Below, piece after piece: positions 20,703-31,068 of a DNA stretch of 64,000 bases (position 1 is the first letter of the stretch; each line of letters begins with the position of its first letter). This stretch comes from Vibrio sp. 99-70-13A1 (GTDB lineage: Bacteria; Pseudomonadota; Gammaproteobacteria; Enterobacterales; Vibrionaceae). The notes beneath the pieces are model-generated. The model saw nothing but the letters and a program-made list of their open reading frames with translations, was not told the DNA's origin and made no database searches. The position numbers and the translations under genes are program-made. The stretch covers positions 1 to 64,000 of the forward strand of contig NZ_VTXD01000016.1 of the NCBI RefSeq assembly GCF_013114625.1. The letters are read 5' to 3'.

Positions 20703-20773
20703 TAGAGCGTTTATCACAAAAATAAACAGCTAATAAGCACCAACAAAATTCAAATAATAATGGAGATTGAATA

Positions 20774-21373
20774 ATGAAAAAGCTGCTCGCATTTTTCTCA
20801 CTTGTATTGCTTAGCCTTTCTGCACATGCGGCTAAGTTTAATGAAGGCGAACATTACAAAACGTTAGACCTTGAACCTTCAAAAAAGCCAGTAGTGACTG
20901 AATTTTTCTCATTCTATTGCCCACACTGTCATAGCTTTGAGCCAATTATTCAACAGCTAAAACAACAACTTCCAGAAGGCGTAAAACTGCACAAAAACCA
21001 TGTATCTTTCATGGGTGGTAACATGGGTAAGTCACTCAGCAAGGCTTACGCGACTTCTATCGCACTGAAAGTTGAAGACAAAATGACACCTGTGCTATTT
21101 AACCGTATTCACACTATGCGTAAAGCACCTAAAGACGATGCAGAGCTTCGCCAAATTTTCTTAGATGAAGGTGTAGATGCGAAGAAATACGACGCGGCTT
21201 TCAACGGTTTTGCGATAGATTCTATGGTTCGTCGTTTCGATAAAGGTTTTAAAGACAGTGGACTTTCAGGTGTTCCTGCCGTTCTCGTGAATAATCGCTA
21301 CCTAGTTCAAGCTCAAGGCATCAACACAACAGATGAGTACATTGAGTTGGTTAACTTCCTACTGAAGAAGTAA
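20774..21373 (+). CDS. dsbA: Thiol:disulfide interchange protein DsbA
   Basis: Periplasmic oxidase that inserts disulfides in exported proteins. A signal peptide ends at LSLSAHA (residues 1-19). The thioredoxin-fold active site is FYCPHCHSF near residue 50, and the cis-proline loop is SGVPAVLV near residue 168. The helical insertion lies between. Length is 199 aa. The order srkA-dsbA matches E. coli, where both respond to envelope stress. A terminator follows. Confidence 0.97.
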   Translation: MKKLLAFFSLVLLSLSAHAAKFNEGEHYKTLDLEPSKKPVVTEFFSFYCPHCHSFEPIIQQLKQQLPEGVKLHKNHVSFMGGNMGKSLSKAYATSIALKVEDKMTPVLFNRIHTMRKAPKDDAELRQIFLDEGVDAKKYDAAFNGFAIDSMVRRFDKGFKDSGLSGVPAVLVNNRYLVQAQGINTTDEYIELVNFLLKK

Positions 21374-21407
21374 GCCTCGCGATAAAAAAAGAACACAACA
21401 TAAAATC

Positions 21408-21435
21408 AAAAAGGGAGCCAAACGGCTCCCTTTTT
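21408..21435 (+). terminator. Rho-independent terminator after dsbA
   Basis: A 12-bp perfect stem AAAAAGGGAGCC/GGCTCCCTTTTT around a 4-nt loop, ending in T. Confidence 0.9.
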
Positions 21436-21616
21436 AGATCCTAATCCTAAAACTGAGGCATGACCATATTTAACCATTTAGTGCTGGTCACCACCAAGAT
21501 CTCAATATAGAGTTTCAAAGGTATTCTAAATGTAAAAAACAGTGAACCATTTTGTTACTGTGACCTCTATAGACACTACGTGTTATCACTAATCATTCGG
21601 TCAAGGAGACTCACGA

Positions 21617-22570
21617 GTGAAACTAAAATACACACTTCTAGCAACGAGTATAATGGCAATGCCAGCACTCGCTCAGCTTTCAGATGAAGCTGGGTTCAGC
21701 GGAGAGATATCTCTTAACGCAGGCATGGCTTCTTCAACATCAAACTTCAACACTGACGGTGACAAAAACTTAACATCAGTCAATCAAAGTGCCTCTGAAG
21801 AAAGTACTTTCCTTGTCGCTCCTCTCGGTAATATCGCTTATACCTTCGGTGAACAACTCAATCATCAAGTTTATACCGGTACCACTCGTGATGATGTTGC
21901 TACAGGTACTGTTGTGCTCGAACTGGGTTATAAATACCAATTAGAGTCAGGTATGGTGATCGACGCTTCTTTCTTACCAACTATCATGTCAGGCGAAACT
22001 TGGGCTGACCCTTATTTAACAACCGGTCCAAGAACAGAAACAGATGAAACTGGTAATGCATTCCGATTAAAACTAGAGAGTATCGCTGGTTCCAATTTCA
22101 GCCTTGATATGGCGTATGCGACCAAAGACGTTGAAAATGATCTCGTTATCGATGAACTTAAACGAGATGCCGATACTGTTTACCTCAAAGGGCAGTATCG
22201 ACAACCTTTAAATAGAACGACCCTTCTGCTTCCTTCTATCACTTACCAATCCACATCTGCGGATGGTAAGGCAAGCTCGTTTGAAGAAATAGGCGCTGAA
22301 GTCAGCTTATTTAAAGCGATTAACCGCCATAAATTAGCATTAACTGCGGGCTATAGCCGTAGAAGCTATGATGCTACGAATCCTATTTACGACAAGACGC
22401 GCAGTGATAATAAATACAATTTATTTGCGGCTTATGAGTACGATAACTTTATGGATTGGGAAAATTGGGCTTTCATTTCATTAGCTGGTTATGGCACAAG
22501 CCAATCAAATATTACCTTCTATGATGAATCAGAATACCTAGTCTCAGTTGGTATTAACTACAAATTTTAA
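21617..22570 (+). CDS. DUF2860 family outer-membrane beta-barrel protein
   Basis: A 317-residue exported protein with signal peptide MKLKYTLLATSIMAMPALA. The mature N-terminus LSDEAGFSGEISLNAG and a run of alternating hydrophobic beta strands ending with YLVSVGINYKF (terminal phenylalanine) fit the DUF2860 family of predicted outer-membrane barrels, common in vibrios. The start is GTG with AAGGAG 8 nt upstream. The substrate or role is unknown. It stands alone between two terminators, so it is monocistronic. Confidence 0.82.
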   Translation: MKLKYTLLATSIMAMPALAQLSDEAGFSGEISLNAGMASSTSNFNTDGDKNLTSVNQSASEESTFLVAPLGNIAYTFGEQLNHQVYTGTTRDDVATGTVVLELGYKYQLESGMVIDASFLPTIMSGETWADPYLTTGPRTETDETGNAFRLKLESIAGSNFSLDMAYATKDVENDLVIDELKRDADTVYLKGQYRQPLNRTTLLLPSITYQSTSADGKASSFEEIGAEVSLFKAINRHKLALTAGYSRRSYDATNPIYDKTRSDNKYNLFAAYEYDNFMDWENWAFISLAGYGTSQSNITFYDESEYLVSVGINYKF

Positions 22571-22600
22571 CCTCTAGTTCAGTTTCCACATAAATGATTG

Positions 22601-22633
22601 CGATTAAAGCCTAGATCTACCAGGCTTTAATCG
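22601..22633. terminator. Convergent terminator between the DUF2860 gene and comM
   Basis: A 12-bp perfect stem CGATTAAAGCCT/AGGCTTTAATCG with a 9-nt loop in the convergent intergenic gap. T runs are short on both sides. Confidence 0.7.
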
Positions 22634-22640
22634 TTCTTTA

Positions 22641-24164
22641 TCAAACAGACTGCGCCGTTAACTGTTTCAATAATCTATCCATAGCGCGGTATCCTAAAGC
22701 TTCGGCTAAGTGTTTCTTTTCAATATCACCACACCCTTCCAAATCAGCAATGGTTCTCGCCACTTTAATGATTCGATGATATGCCCGAATGGATAAACCT
22801 AAACGGTGTAAAGCACTTTCCAAAAACTCAGCATCACAACGCTGTAAGGGACAATATTTATCAATTTCACGACTACCCAGTAACGCATTGGATTTATTAC
22901 TGCGCCTCATCATTAATTCTCTTGCTGACGCCACTCTCTTTCGAACAACTTCGGTGGTTTCACCTCTATCCCCACCTTCCGCGAGCATACCCTTAGGCAA
23001 TAGCGGAATTTCCAATGACATATCAAAACGATCCAGAAGAGGTCCTGATAGTTTATTCAAATAACGCAAAATGATTTGTGGATTGGCTCTGGCTTGGTTC
23101 CCCTCATAGTAGCCAGTAGGACTAGGGTTTAATGCCCCCACCAATTGAAACCTAGCGGGAAATCGAGTCTTACCTGCCGCTCTCGAAATAATAATTTCAC
23201 CGGACTCTAATGGCTCCCGTAAAGAGTCGAGAACTTTTCTGTCAAATTCAGGCATCTCATCCAAAAACAACAATCCATTATGAGCCAGAGATATTTCACC
23301 AGGTCTTGGGATAGACCCACCACCGACTAAAGCAGCCATCGAACTTGAGTGATGCGGAGAACGAAATGGGCGCATCTTCCAATTATGCTGGTTAATTTCT
23401 TGCTGAGTTAATGAGGCAACAGACGCAGTTTCCAGAGCTTCTCGATCATTCATCTCAGGTAATAAGTCACGTAACCGGGAGGCAAGCATGGTTTTACCGG
23501 TACCGGGAGGACCAAGAAAAAGTAAATTATGATTACCTGCCGCCGCAATTTCTAAGGCGCGTTTTCCTTGCTGCTGACCGATAATATCTTGTAAGTCTCG
23601 TGACGATATCTCATCCGACACCGTTTGAGCGGTTTGGTGTAAACCTAAAGCTTGCTGACCACATATATCAGCACAAACTTCCAATAAACTTTGTGCAGAC
23701 TTGTGCTGCCCTTTACCAACTAAGGCGGCTTGATCGCCATTGGCATGAGGAACGACTAAGACACGTTGAACTCTATCCGCCGCCAAAGTAGCAGGAAGGA
23801 CGCCTTTAACGGGTCTTAATTCCCCTGATAATGCAAGTTCTCCAATAAACTCTGAATCCGCTAATGTCGAATGTGGCAATTGATCCGAAGCAACCAAGAT
23901 CCCTAACGCTATGGGTAAATCAAACCGTCCACCTTCCTTCGGTAAATCGGCAGGAGCGAGGTTAACGGTGATCCGCTTAGCCGGAAATTCAAAGCGCGAG
24001 TTTATGATTGCACTTCTTACTCTGTCTTTAGCCTCTCGAACGGTAGTTTCAGGAAGACCGACCAAAGTAAAACCTGGCATACCATTGCTAATGTGCACTT
24101 CAACCGTCACTTCGGGCGCTTCCACCCCAACACTTGCTCGGCTATGAATTATCGCGAGACCCAT
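22641..24164 (-). CDS. comM: Competence protein ComM (YifB family AAA+ helicase)
   Basis: Hexameric helicase that extends branch migration during integration of transforming DNA. The 507-residue protein has an N-terminal Lon-protease/S5-like domain (about residues 1-165), then a Mg-chelatase-type AAA+ core with Walker A GPPGTGKT near 218 and Walker B LLFLDEMPEF near 300. The C-terminal Mg_chelatase_C region follows. The start follows AAAGGA. It is divergent from the ilv operon, as yifB is in E. coli. Confidence 0.95.
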   Translation of the reverse strand: MGLAIIHSRASVGVEAPEVTVEVHISNGMPGFTLVGLPETTVREAKDRVRSAIINSRFEFPAKRITVNLAPADLPKEGGRFDLPIALGILVASDQLPHSTLADSEFIGELALSGELRPVKGVLPATLAADRVQRVLVVPHANGDQAALVGKGQHKSAQSLLEVCADICGQQALGLHQTAQTVSDEISSRDLQDIIGQQQGKRALEIAAAGNHNLLFLGPPGTGKTMLASRLRDLLPEMNDREALETASVASLTQQEINQHNWKMRPFRSPHHSSSMAALVGGGSIPRPGEISLAHNGLLFLDEMPEFDRKVLDSLREPLESGEIIISRAAGKTRFPARFQLVGALNPSPTGYYEGNQARANPQIILRYLNKLSGPLLDRFDMSLEIPLLPKGMLAEGGDRGETTEVVRKRVASARELMMRRSNKSNALLGSREIDKYCPLQRCDAEFLESALHRLGLSIRAYHRIIKVARTIADLEGCGDIEKKHLAEALGYRAMDRLLKQLTAQSV

Positions 24165-24286
24165 ACAATTCCTTTGTTATTGATTTAAAAGTATTCACTC
24201 TGATATTCATTGATGATCAAAGCTATAGAGATGTTATATAGCGTGGTGGAATGCTGTGTTCATGTGAAAAAAGAATGACATTTTGC

Positions 24287-24315
24287 TTGTCATACAGCAG
24301 ATTTGTGTGATAACA
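24287..24315 (+). promoter_or_regulatory. Candidate promoter of the ilv operon
   Basis: TTGTCA (24287-24292), 17 bp, then ATAACA (24310-24315). It is about 50 bp upstream of the leader-peptide gene, a suitable distance. The -10 is poor, so this is tentative. Confidence 0.4.
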
Positions 24316-24366
24316 CTAGAGATGTAGACCTTCACATAAGACAATAAAAGATAGAACGAACAATTT

Positions 24367-24456
24367 ATGACATTTAACGCTCGTATTTACGCACTGATTA
24401 ACCTGGTCATCGTAGTCATTATTAAGACTACGCGGGGGCGAGTGGCTAGAAGGTAA
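24367..24456 (+). CDS. ilvL: ilvGMEDA operon leader peptide IlvL
   Basis: A 29-codon leader ORF that starts MTFNARIYALINLV and has a dense run of regulatory codons. I count four valine, five isoleucine and two leucine codons, most of them in codons 7-19. Ribosome stalling at these codons when branched-chain amino acids are scarce is the known attenuation signal. It is followed by the attenuator hairpins and then ilvG. Confidence 0.92.
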   Translation: MTFNARIYALINLVIVVIIKTTRGRVARR

Positions 24457-24503
24457 CCACAAATTTTAAAAAACCCCCGCACTGAAAAGTCCGGGGGTTT
24501 TTT
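24431..24503 (+). promoter_or_regulatory. Transcription attenuator of ilvGMEDA
   Basis: The terminator stem is built from AAACCCCCG (about 24471-24479) and CGGGGGTTTTTT (24492-24503). An alternative partner, GCGGGGG within the leader gene (24433-24439), is exactly complementary to CCCCCGC (24474-24480). That gives the mutually exclusive antiterminator and terminator folds expected of amino-acid attenuation. Confidence 0.88.
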
Positions 24504-24634
24504 GTAATTTATATATTTGATTTTTTATTTTGAAGCATTTTCGGCTATGCCGTTAGACAGGAAGAATGGGAGCACAAGATGTGCAATGAAAAAGCAAAAA
24601 GTTACCAAAGCACAGGTAATTCGGAGGATTTACG

Positions 24635-26281
24635 ATGAAAGGCGCAGAACTGGTCGTATCCGCATTAAAACAACAAGGAATTAAAACCGTTTTTGGCTAT
24701 CCAGGTGGCGCGATTATGCCCATCTACGATGCTCTATACGACGGTGGAGTTGAGCATATTCTTTGCCGCCATGAACAAGGTGCCGCTATGGCTGCCATTG
24801 GTATGGCCCGAGCAACGCAAGATGTAGCAGTATGCATGGCAACCTCTGGACCTGGTGCAACCAACCTAGTAACAGGCTTGGCTGATGCTTTCATGGACTC
24901 AATCCCTCTTGTTGCTATCACAGGTCAAGTCGCAAGTACTCACATTGGTACTGATGCATTCCAAGAAATGGATGTGATTGGTATGTCTTTGTCTTGTACC
25001 AAGCATAGCTACCTAGTCACTGACATTGAGGATTTAGCACCAACACTAGCAGAGGCTTTTGAAGTAGCCAAAGCGGGTCGTCCTGGTCCGGTCATTGTTG
25101 ATATCGCCAAAGATGTTCAGCTTGCTCAAACTCCTGTAGAAGTTCTTCCTGAATTTACACCACCAGCGCTTCCAGTTGCCCCACAAGAAGCGATTGATGC
25201 CGCTCAACACCTTCTTTCTCAAGCTACTCGCCCTGTACTCTATGTCGGCGGTGGCGTTCAATTAGCGAAAGCCACTGAATCTGTTCGTGAGTTTTTACGA
25301 TTAAACCCTATGCCGGCAGTGAGCACCTTGAAGGGCTTAGGAACGATTGAACGTGATGACCCTCATTACCTTGGAATGCTAGGCATGCACGGCACGAAAG
25401 CCGCAAACCTTGTTGTTCAAGAAAGTGACCTTTTGATTGTAGTTGGCGCACGCTTTGATGACCGAGTAACTGGCAAGCTTGATACTTTTGCTCCCCTCGC
25501 TAAAGTTATCCATATTGATATTGATGCAGCTGAGTTAGGTAAGCTTCGTCATGCTAATGCCCCTGTTCGAGGCGACATCAATAGAGTGCTACCTCAGCTA
25601 GAGCTGGCACAAGATATTTCGTCTTGGGTGCATCACTCTGAAGGCTTACGTAGCTCGTTCAAATGGCGCTACGATCACCCTGGCGACTTAATTTTTGCTC
25701 CTAAGCTTCTAAAGCAACTGTCAGACATGATGCCTGAAAGCTCAATAGTTTCGACAGATGTTGGTCAACACCAAATGTGGGCAGCTCAACATATTCAGCC
25801 TCGCGATCCTCAAAACTTCATCACCTCTGCTGGTCTAGGCACGATGGGCTTTGGTTTACCAGCTGCGATGGGCGCATCGGTTGGTCGTCCAGATGACCAA
25901 TCAATCCTAATCTCAGGTGATGGTTCGTTCATGATGAACGTACAAGAACTTGGCACGCTGAAACGCCGCCAAATTCCTGTAAAAATGGTACTACTAAATA
26001 ACTCACGTTTAGGCATGGTTCGCCAATGGCAATCACTGTTTTTTGATGGCCGCCACAGTGAAACAATTCTGGATGATAACCCTGACTTCGTCATGCTTGC
26101 GAAAGCGTTTGATATCCCAGGAAAAACCATCACACGCAAAGAAGAAGTTGAACCAGCATTGAAAGAAATGTTGGAAAGTAAAACTGCCTACTTACTTCAT
26201 GTATTGATCGATGAAGAAGAAAACGTATGGCCTCTTGTACCGCCAGGTGCATCGAACAGTGATATGTTGGAGAACACATAA
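24635..26281 (+). CDS. ilvG: Acetolactate synthase II large subunit IlvG
   Basis: Thiamine-diphosphate enzyme that makes acetolactate or acetohydroxybutyrate, the first common step of valine, leucine and isoleucine synthesis. All 548 residues are in one frame, unlike the frameshifted E. coli K-12 gene. The glutamate region GYPGGAIMP...HEQGAAMAA opens the protein, and the ThDP-binding motif [14 protein letters not shown] lies near residue 430. It starts behind GGAGG. ilvM begins 1 nt after the stop. Confidence 0.97.
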   Translation: MKGAELVVSALKQQGIKTVFGYPGGAIMPIYDALYDGGVEHILCRHEQGAAMAAIGMARATQDVAVCMATSGPGATNLVTGLADAFMDSIPLVAITGQVASTHIGTDAFQEMDVIGMSLSCTKHSYLVTDIEDLAPTLAEAFEVAKAGRPGPVIVDIAKDVQLAQTPVEVLPEFTPPALPVAPQEAIDAAQHLLSQATRPVLYVGGGVQLAKATESVREFLRLNPMPAVSTLKGLGTIERDDPHYLGMLGMHGTKAANLVVQESDLLIVVGARFDDRVTGKLDTFAPLAKVIHIDIDAAELGKLRHANAPVRGDINRVLPQLELAQDISSWVHHSEGLRSSFKWRYDHPGDLIFAPKLLKQLSDMMPESSIVSTDVGQHQMWAAQHIQPRDPQNFITSAGLGTMGFGLPAAMGASVGRPDDQSILISGDGSFMMNVQELGTLKRRQIPVKMVLLNNSRLGMVRQWQSLFFDGRHSETILDDNPDFVMLAKAFDIPGKTITRKEEVEPALKEMLESKTAYLLHVLIDEEENVWPLVPPGASNSDMLENT

Positions 26282-26282
26282 C

Positions 26283-26567
26283 ATGGAAAGATATTTATTA
26301 GACATTAAGGCTGATGATAAGCCAGTACTGTTGGAACGTGTTCTTCGAGTTATTCGTCACCGTGGTTTTATTGTTAAACAGGTAGCAGGAACACAAAACC
26401 ATGAAAGCAAAGTCGCGAGCGTTGAAATTATTGTCGACAGTGACCGCCCGATTTCTTTCTTAGTTAATCAAATTGAAAAGCTATGGGATGTGCGTACCGT
26501 TGATGTGATTACCATTAGCCGTAATGAGTTACCAAACAACAACCTACAACAAAAAATTAGTGCATAA
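26283..26567 (+). CDS. ilvM: Acetolactate synthase II small subunit IlvM
   Basis: A 94-residue ACT-domain regulatory subunit that activates the IlvG catalytic subunit. It begins MERYLLDIKADDKPVLLERVL and has the beta-alpha-beta pattern of ACT domains throughout. The ATG at 26283 is 1 nt past the ilvG stop, implying translational coupling. A longer reading from 26211 would overlap ilvG and has no family support. Confidence 0.93.
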   Translation: MERYLLDIKADDKPVLLERVLRVIRHRGFIVKQVAGTQNHESKVASVEIIVDSDRPISFLVNQIEKLWDVRTVDVITISRNELPNNNLQQKISA

Positions 26568-26578
26568 GGAAAGCAAGC

Positions 26579-27547
26579 ATGACAGCTAAAACAGCAGATT
26601 TTATTTGGTTTAATGGTAAATTGGTTCCTTGGGCTGAAGCGAACGTTCACGTTTTGACTCACGCTATGCACTACGGTACATCAGTATTTGAAGGTGTTCG
26701 TTGTTACAACACACCAAAAGGTCCGGTTATTTTCCGTCACCCTGAACACGCACGTCGCTTAAAAGATTCAGCAAAAATTTATCGCTTCCCTATTCCATAC
26801 ACGGAAGAAGAAATCATGGAAGCAACGCGTGAAACATTACGTCAGAACAAGTTAGATTCTGCGTATATTCGCCCTCTAGGTTTTGTTGGTAATGTTGGGT
26901 TGGGTGTATGCCCTCCTGAGAACACTGAAATGGATCTAATCATCGCCGCTTTCCCATGGGGTTCTTACCTTGGTGAAGAGGCTTTAGAGAACGGTGTTGA
27001 TGCCATGATTTCAAGTTGGAACCGCGCCGCTCCAAATACTATCCCAACAGCAGCTAAAGCTGGTGGTAACTACCTTTCTTCACTACTCGTTGGCGGTGAA
27101 GCTCGTCGCCATGGTTACGATGAAGGTATTGCACTAAGCGTTGATGGCTACCTTTCTGAAGGTGCTGGCGAAAACATTTTTGTTATTCGTAACGGCATAC
27201 TTTCAACGCCACCAGCAACCAGTGCCATTCTTCCTGGTATCACTCGCGATACCATCATGACGCTAGCAAAAGAAATGGGTTATGAGGTTCGTGAAGAAAA
27301 TATTGCTCGTGAAGCACTATACCTTGCAGACGAAGTATTTATGACTGGCACAGCGGCTGAAATTGTACCAGTACGCAGCGTAGATAAAATTACGGTAGGC
27401 GAAGGAAAACGAGGTCCTATTACAACTAAAGTTCAAGCGGCTTACTTTGGTTTGTTTAATGGCACCACGGAAGATAAATGGGGCTGGTTAGATTACGTTT
27501 ACCCAGAAAACCAAGCTAAAGACACTCAACAGCCAGCAGCCAAGTAA
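26579..27547 (+). CDS. ilvE: Branched-chain amino acid aminotransferase IlvE
   Basis: PLP-dependent class IV transaminase that carries out the last step of valine, leucine and isoleucine synthesis. The 322-residue sequence has HAMHYGTSVFEGVR near residue 32, the PLP-lysine segment TAAKAGGNYLSS near residue 160 and YLSEGAGENIFVI near residue 190. It is about a dozen residues longer at the C-terminus than E. coli IlvE. The ATG follows AAGGAAAG, 11 nt after ilvM. Confidence 0.97.
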   Translation: MTAKTADFIWFNGKLVPWAEANVHVLTHAMHYGTSVFEGVRCYNTPKGPVIFRHPEHARRLKDSAKIYRFPIPYTEEEIMEATRETLRQNKLDSAYIRPLGFVGNVGLGVCPPENTEMDLIIAAFPWGSYLGEEALENGVDAMISSWNRAAPNTIPTAAKAGGNYLSSLLVGGEARRHGYDEGIALSVDGYLSEGAGENIFVIRNGILSTPPATSAILPGITRDTIMTLAKEMGYEVREENIAREALYLADEVFMTGTAAEIVPVRSVDKITVGEGKRGPITTKVQAAYFGLFNGTTEDKWGWLDYVYPENQAKDTQQPAAK

Positions 27548-27566
27548 TTTATAAGGATTTAATGCA

Positions 27567-29408
27567 ATGCCTATCTATCGTTCAGCAACAACTACTCACG
27601 GACGCAACATGGCTGGGGCGCGCGCTTTATGGCGTGCAACTGGCGTAAAAGATGATGATTTCGGTAAGCCAATCATTGCCGTTGTAAACTCGTTCACACA
27701 GTTTGTACCTGGTCACGTTCACCTTAAAGATATGGGTCAACTGGTTGCGGGTGAAATCGAAAAAGCAGGCGGTATCGCCAAAGAATTTAATACCATCGCA
27801 GTGGATGATGGTATCGCAATGGGTCACGGCGGCATGCTGTACTCACTGCCGTCACGCGAACTTATCGCAGACTCAGTTGAATACATGGTTAATGCACACT
27901 GTGCGGATGCCATGGTTTGTATTTCAAACTGTGACAAGATTACTCCGGGAATGATGATGGCAGCAATGCGTCTTAATATCCCAGTGATCTTTGTTTCAGG
28001 CGGACCAATGGAAGCGGGTAAAACTAAGCTTTCTGATCAAATAATCAAACTCGATCTTGTTGATGCGATGATCCAAGGTGCCGATCCTACAATTTCAGAC
28101 GAGCAAAGTGAGCAAGTAGAACGTTCTGCATGTCCAACTTGTGGTTCTTGTTCTGGCATGTTTACCGCGAACTCAATGAACTGCTTAACTGAAGCGCTTG
28201 GTCTATCTCAGCCAGGTAATGGTTCTATGCTAGCAACACACGCAGACCGTGAAGAACTATTCATCAATGCCGGCAAACGCATTGTTGATCTAACTAAACG
28301 TTACTACGAGCAAGATGACGAATCAGCACTGCCACGTAACATCGCGAATCGCGCGGCATTTGATAATGCAATGGCGCTTGATATTGCAATGGGTGGTTCA
28401 AGTAACACCGTACTTCACCTATTGGCGGCGGCTCAAGAAGGTGAGATTGACTTTGACATGGGCGATATCGATGAGATGTCACGCCGCGTTCCGCACCTGT
28501 GTAAAGTTGCGCCTTCAACACCTAAATACCACATGGAAGATGTTCACCGTGCTGGTGGTGTAATGGCGATTCTTGGCGAGCTTGACCGTGCAGGTCTTCT
28601 TAATAACCAAACTCGCACTGTACTTGGCTTAAGCATGCAAGAACAGTTAGCTCAATACGACATCATGCAAACAGAAGACGAAGCTGTACTTAAGTTCTTC
28701 CGTGCAGGTCCTGCTGGTATTCGTACGACCAAAGCATTCTCACAAGATTGCCGCTGGGACCGTCTTGATGACGACCGTAAAGAAGGTTGTATTCGCACTA
28801 AAGAAAATGCATTCAGCCAAGAAGGTGGTCTAGCCGTTCTTTCGGGTAACATCGCTGTTGATGGCTGCATCGTTAAAACTGCGGGTGTTGATGAAGAAAA
28901 CCTTAAATTCCAAGGTCCTGCTGTTGTTTTTGAAAGCCAAGATACTGCTGTAGAAGGCATCTTAGCCGGGAAAGTGAAAGCCGGTGAAGTCGTTGTGATT
29001 CGCTATGAAGGTCCTAAAGGCGGTCCGGGCATGCAAGAAATGCTTTACCCAACGACTTACCTAAAATCGATGGGGCTGGGTAAATCTTGTGCGCTTCTAA
29101 CTGACGGTCGTTTCTCTGGTGGTACATCGGGTCTATCGATTGGTCACGCTTCTCCTGAAGCAGCAAGTGGCGGTGTGATTGGTCTGGTTAACACTGGCGA
29201 CATCATCACTATCGATATCCCAAACCGTTCAATCTCCCTAGATATTTCTGACGATGAACTAGCAGCACGTCGTGCAAAACAAGATGAACTAGGTTGGAAG
29301 CCAGTTAACCGTCAACGTGAAGTATCATTTGCACTAAAAGCTTATGCAAGCATGGCTACCAGTGCAGATAAAGGCGCAGTACGTGATAAGTCCAAACTAG
29401 AGGGCTAG
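27567..29408 (+). CDS. ilvD: Dihydroxy-acid dehydratase IlvD
   Basis: Iron-sulfur dehydratase producing the 2-keto acids for valine and isoleucine; the protein has 613 aa. Cluster-ligand motifs are [15 protein letters not shown] near residue 120 and [19 protein letters not shown] near residue 193. The C-terminal IlvD/Edd swivel region includes [16 protein letters not shown] near residue 515. It lies 19 nt after ilvE and 3 nt before ilvA in the same operon. Confidence 0.97.
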   Translation: MPIYRSATTTHGRNMAGARALWRATGVKDDDFGKPIIAVVNSFTQFVPGHVHLKDMGQLVAGEIEKAGGIAKEFNTIAVDDGIAMGHGGMLYSLPSRELIADSVEYMVNAHCADAMVCISNCDKITPGMMMAAMRLNIPVIFVSGGPMEAGKTKLSDQIIKLDLVDAMIQGADPTISDEQSEQVERSACPTCGSCSGMFTANSMNCLTEALGLSQPGNGSMLATHADREELFINAGKRIVDLTKRYYEQDDESALPRNIANRAAFDNAMALDIAMGGSSNTVLHLLAAAQEGEIDFDMGDIDEMSRRVPHLCKVAPSTPKYHMEDVHRAGGVMAILGELDRAGLLNNQTRTVLGLSMQEQLAQYDIMQTEDEAVLKFFRAGPAGIRTTKAFSQDCRWDRLDDDRKEGCIRTKENAFSQEGGLAVLSGNIAVDGCIVKTAGVDEENLKFQGPAVVFESQDTAVEGILAGKVKAGEVVVIRYEGPKGGPGMQEMLYPTTYLKSMGLGKSCALLTDGRFSGGTSGLSIGHASPEAASGGVIGLVNTGDIITIDIPNRSISLDISDDELAARRAKQDELGWKPVNRQREVSFALKAYASMATSADKGAVRDKSKLEG

Positions 29409-29411
29409 CCA

Positions 29412-30959
29412 ATGACCGACGCTTTCCCTAAAAAGGAGCTAAAACAAACTGGTGCAGATTATCTGCGCCAGATCCTACGCGCTCCTGTCTATGAAGCAGC
29501 TATCGTGACACCTCTTCAAGAGATGCCACGTTTAGCGGCTCGTATTGGCAACCAAGTTCAAATAAAGCGTGAAGATCGCCAGCCAGTGCATTCGTTTAAA
29601 TTACGCGGCGCTTACAACATGGTTTCGAGCTTATCTGATGAGCAAAAGTCGGCTGGCGTCATTGCAGCATCAGCAGGCAACCATGCTCAAGGTATGGCGT
29701 TATCAGGTACGAAACTTGGTATTCAAACCACAATTGTAATGCCGAAAACGACGCCAGATATCAAAGTGGATGCGGTTCGCAGCTTTGGTGGTAATGTCGT
29801 TTTGCACGGTAATAACTTTGATGAAGCAAAAGCCGAAGCTGAACGTTTATCTGAATTGCATGGCTACACATTTGTTCCTCCTTTCGATCACCCTTTAGTG
29901 ATCGCAGGTCAAGGCACAATCGGTATGGAAATGCTCCAACAAAATGGGCATCTAGATTACATTTTTGTGCCTGTTGGCGGTGGTGGTTTAGCGGCTGGGG
30001 TTGCTGTTCTTATCAAACAATTAATGCCAGAAATTAAAGTCATTGCGGTAGAACCCGAAGATTCTTCTTGCCTAAAAGCAGCATTAGATGCTGGTGAGCC
30101 TGTCGTTTTAGACCAAGTCAGCATGTTTGCTGACGGTGTGGCAGTTAAGCGTATTGGTGAAGAAACATTCCGCCTTTGTCAGAAATACTTAGATGGACAT
30201 ATTGCGGTATCCAGCGATGAAATTTGTGCGGCCGTAAAAGATATCTTCGAAGACACTCGTGCCATCGCAGAGCCTTCTGGTGCACTTGCTTTAGCTGGTT
30301 TGAAGAAATTTGCAGAGCAAAATCAACTGAAAGACAAACAGCTAAGTACTGTTTTGTCAGGCGCAAATACCAACTTTCATGGGTTGCGTTATGTTTCTGA
30401 ACGTTGTGAGCTTGGCGAAAAACGTGAAGGTTTACTTGCAGTAACGATTCCAGAGCGCCAAGGGGCATTCTTAGAATTCTGCAATATCATTGGTGGGCGA
30501 GCTGTCACTGAGTTTAACTATCGTTACAACGATGACAGCCTAGCGAATATTTTTGTCGGTGTACGCTTACAAGGCGGACAAGAAGAGCTAGATGGCATCA
30601 TCACTGATCTTCGCGATGGTGGATACCCAGTTGTTGATTTGTCTGATGATGAGATGGCAAAACTGCACGTTCGTTACATGATCGGTGGCAAGCCTTCAAA
30701 ACCAATTAAAGAGCGTTTATACAGCTTTGAATTTCCTGAGTACCCTGGAGCATTATTAAAGTTCTTAGACACTCTAGGTACACACTGGAATATTAGCCTT
30801 TTCAACTATCGTAACCACGGTGCTGACTATGGTCGAGTGCTGTGTGGTTTTGAGCTGAGTGATGATGACTTAATCACTTTTTCTAGCCACTTACGTGAGT
30901 TGGGCTATCAATGTAAAGATGAAACCGATAATCCTTCTTATCAGTTCTTCTTGTCATAA
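29412..30959 (+). CDS. ilvA: Threonine ammonia-lyase, biosynthetic, IlvA
   Basis: PLP enzyme that converts threonine to 2-ketobutyrate, committing flux to isoleucine. The 515-residue protein has the PLP-lysine motif VHSFKLRGAYNM near residue 60 and the phosphate-binding loop VPVGGGGLAAGV near residue 190. Two C-terminal ACT-like regulatory domains (about residues 335-410 and 430-510) are where isoleucine and valine act in known enzymes. It is the last ilv operon gene and is followed by a terminator. Confidence 0.97.
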   Translation: MTDAFPKKELKQTGADYLRQILRAPVYEAAIVTPLQEMPRLAARIGNQVQIKREDRQPVHSFKLRGAYNMVSSLSDEQKSAGVIAASAGNHAQGMALSGTKLGIQTTIVMPKTTPDIKVDAVRSFGGNVVLHGNNFDEAKAEAERLSELHGYTFVPPFDHPLVIAGQGTIGMEMLQQNGHLDYIFVPVGGGGLAAGVAVLIKQLMPEIKVIAVEPEDSSCLKAALDAGEPVVLDQVSMFADGVAVKRIGEETFRLCQKYLDGHIAVSSDEICAAVKDIFEDTRAIAEPSGALALAGLKKFAEQNQLKDKQLSTVLSGANTNFHGLRYVSERCELGEKREGLLAVTIPERQGAFLEFCNIIGGRAVTEFNYRYNDDSLANIFVGVRLQGGQEELDGIITDLRDGGYPVVDLSDDEMAKLHVRYMIGGKPSKPIKERLYSFEFPEYPGALLKFLDTLGTHWNISLFNYRNHGADYGRVLCGFELSDDDLITFSSHLRELGYQCKDETDNPSYQFFLS

Positions 30960-30990
30960 GATCGATTAACGATAATTTCTATAAATATCA

Positions 30991-31019
30991 AAAAGAGCGA
31001 ATTTATGTCGCTCTTTTTC
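30991..31019 (+). terminator. Rho-independent terminator after ilvA
   Basis: A perfect stem AAAAGAGCGA/TCGCTCTTTT with a 7-nt loop, followed by T-rich sequence. Confidence 0.88.
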
Positions 31020-31068
31020 TTTTCGAATACTATTTCGTGTAACCACTTTTTTAATCATTTACCTGAGT

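Noticed and set aside
24256..24272. parS-like string near the comM-ilvL gap (TGTTCATGTGAAA)
   Set aside because: It lacks one base of the 16-bp spacing and the right arm, so it does not match parS.
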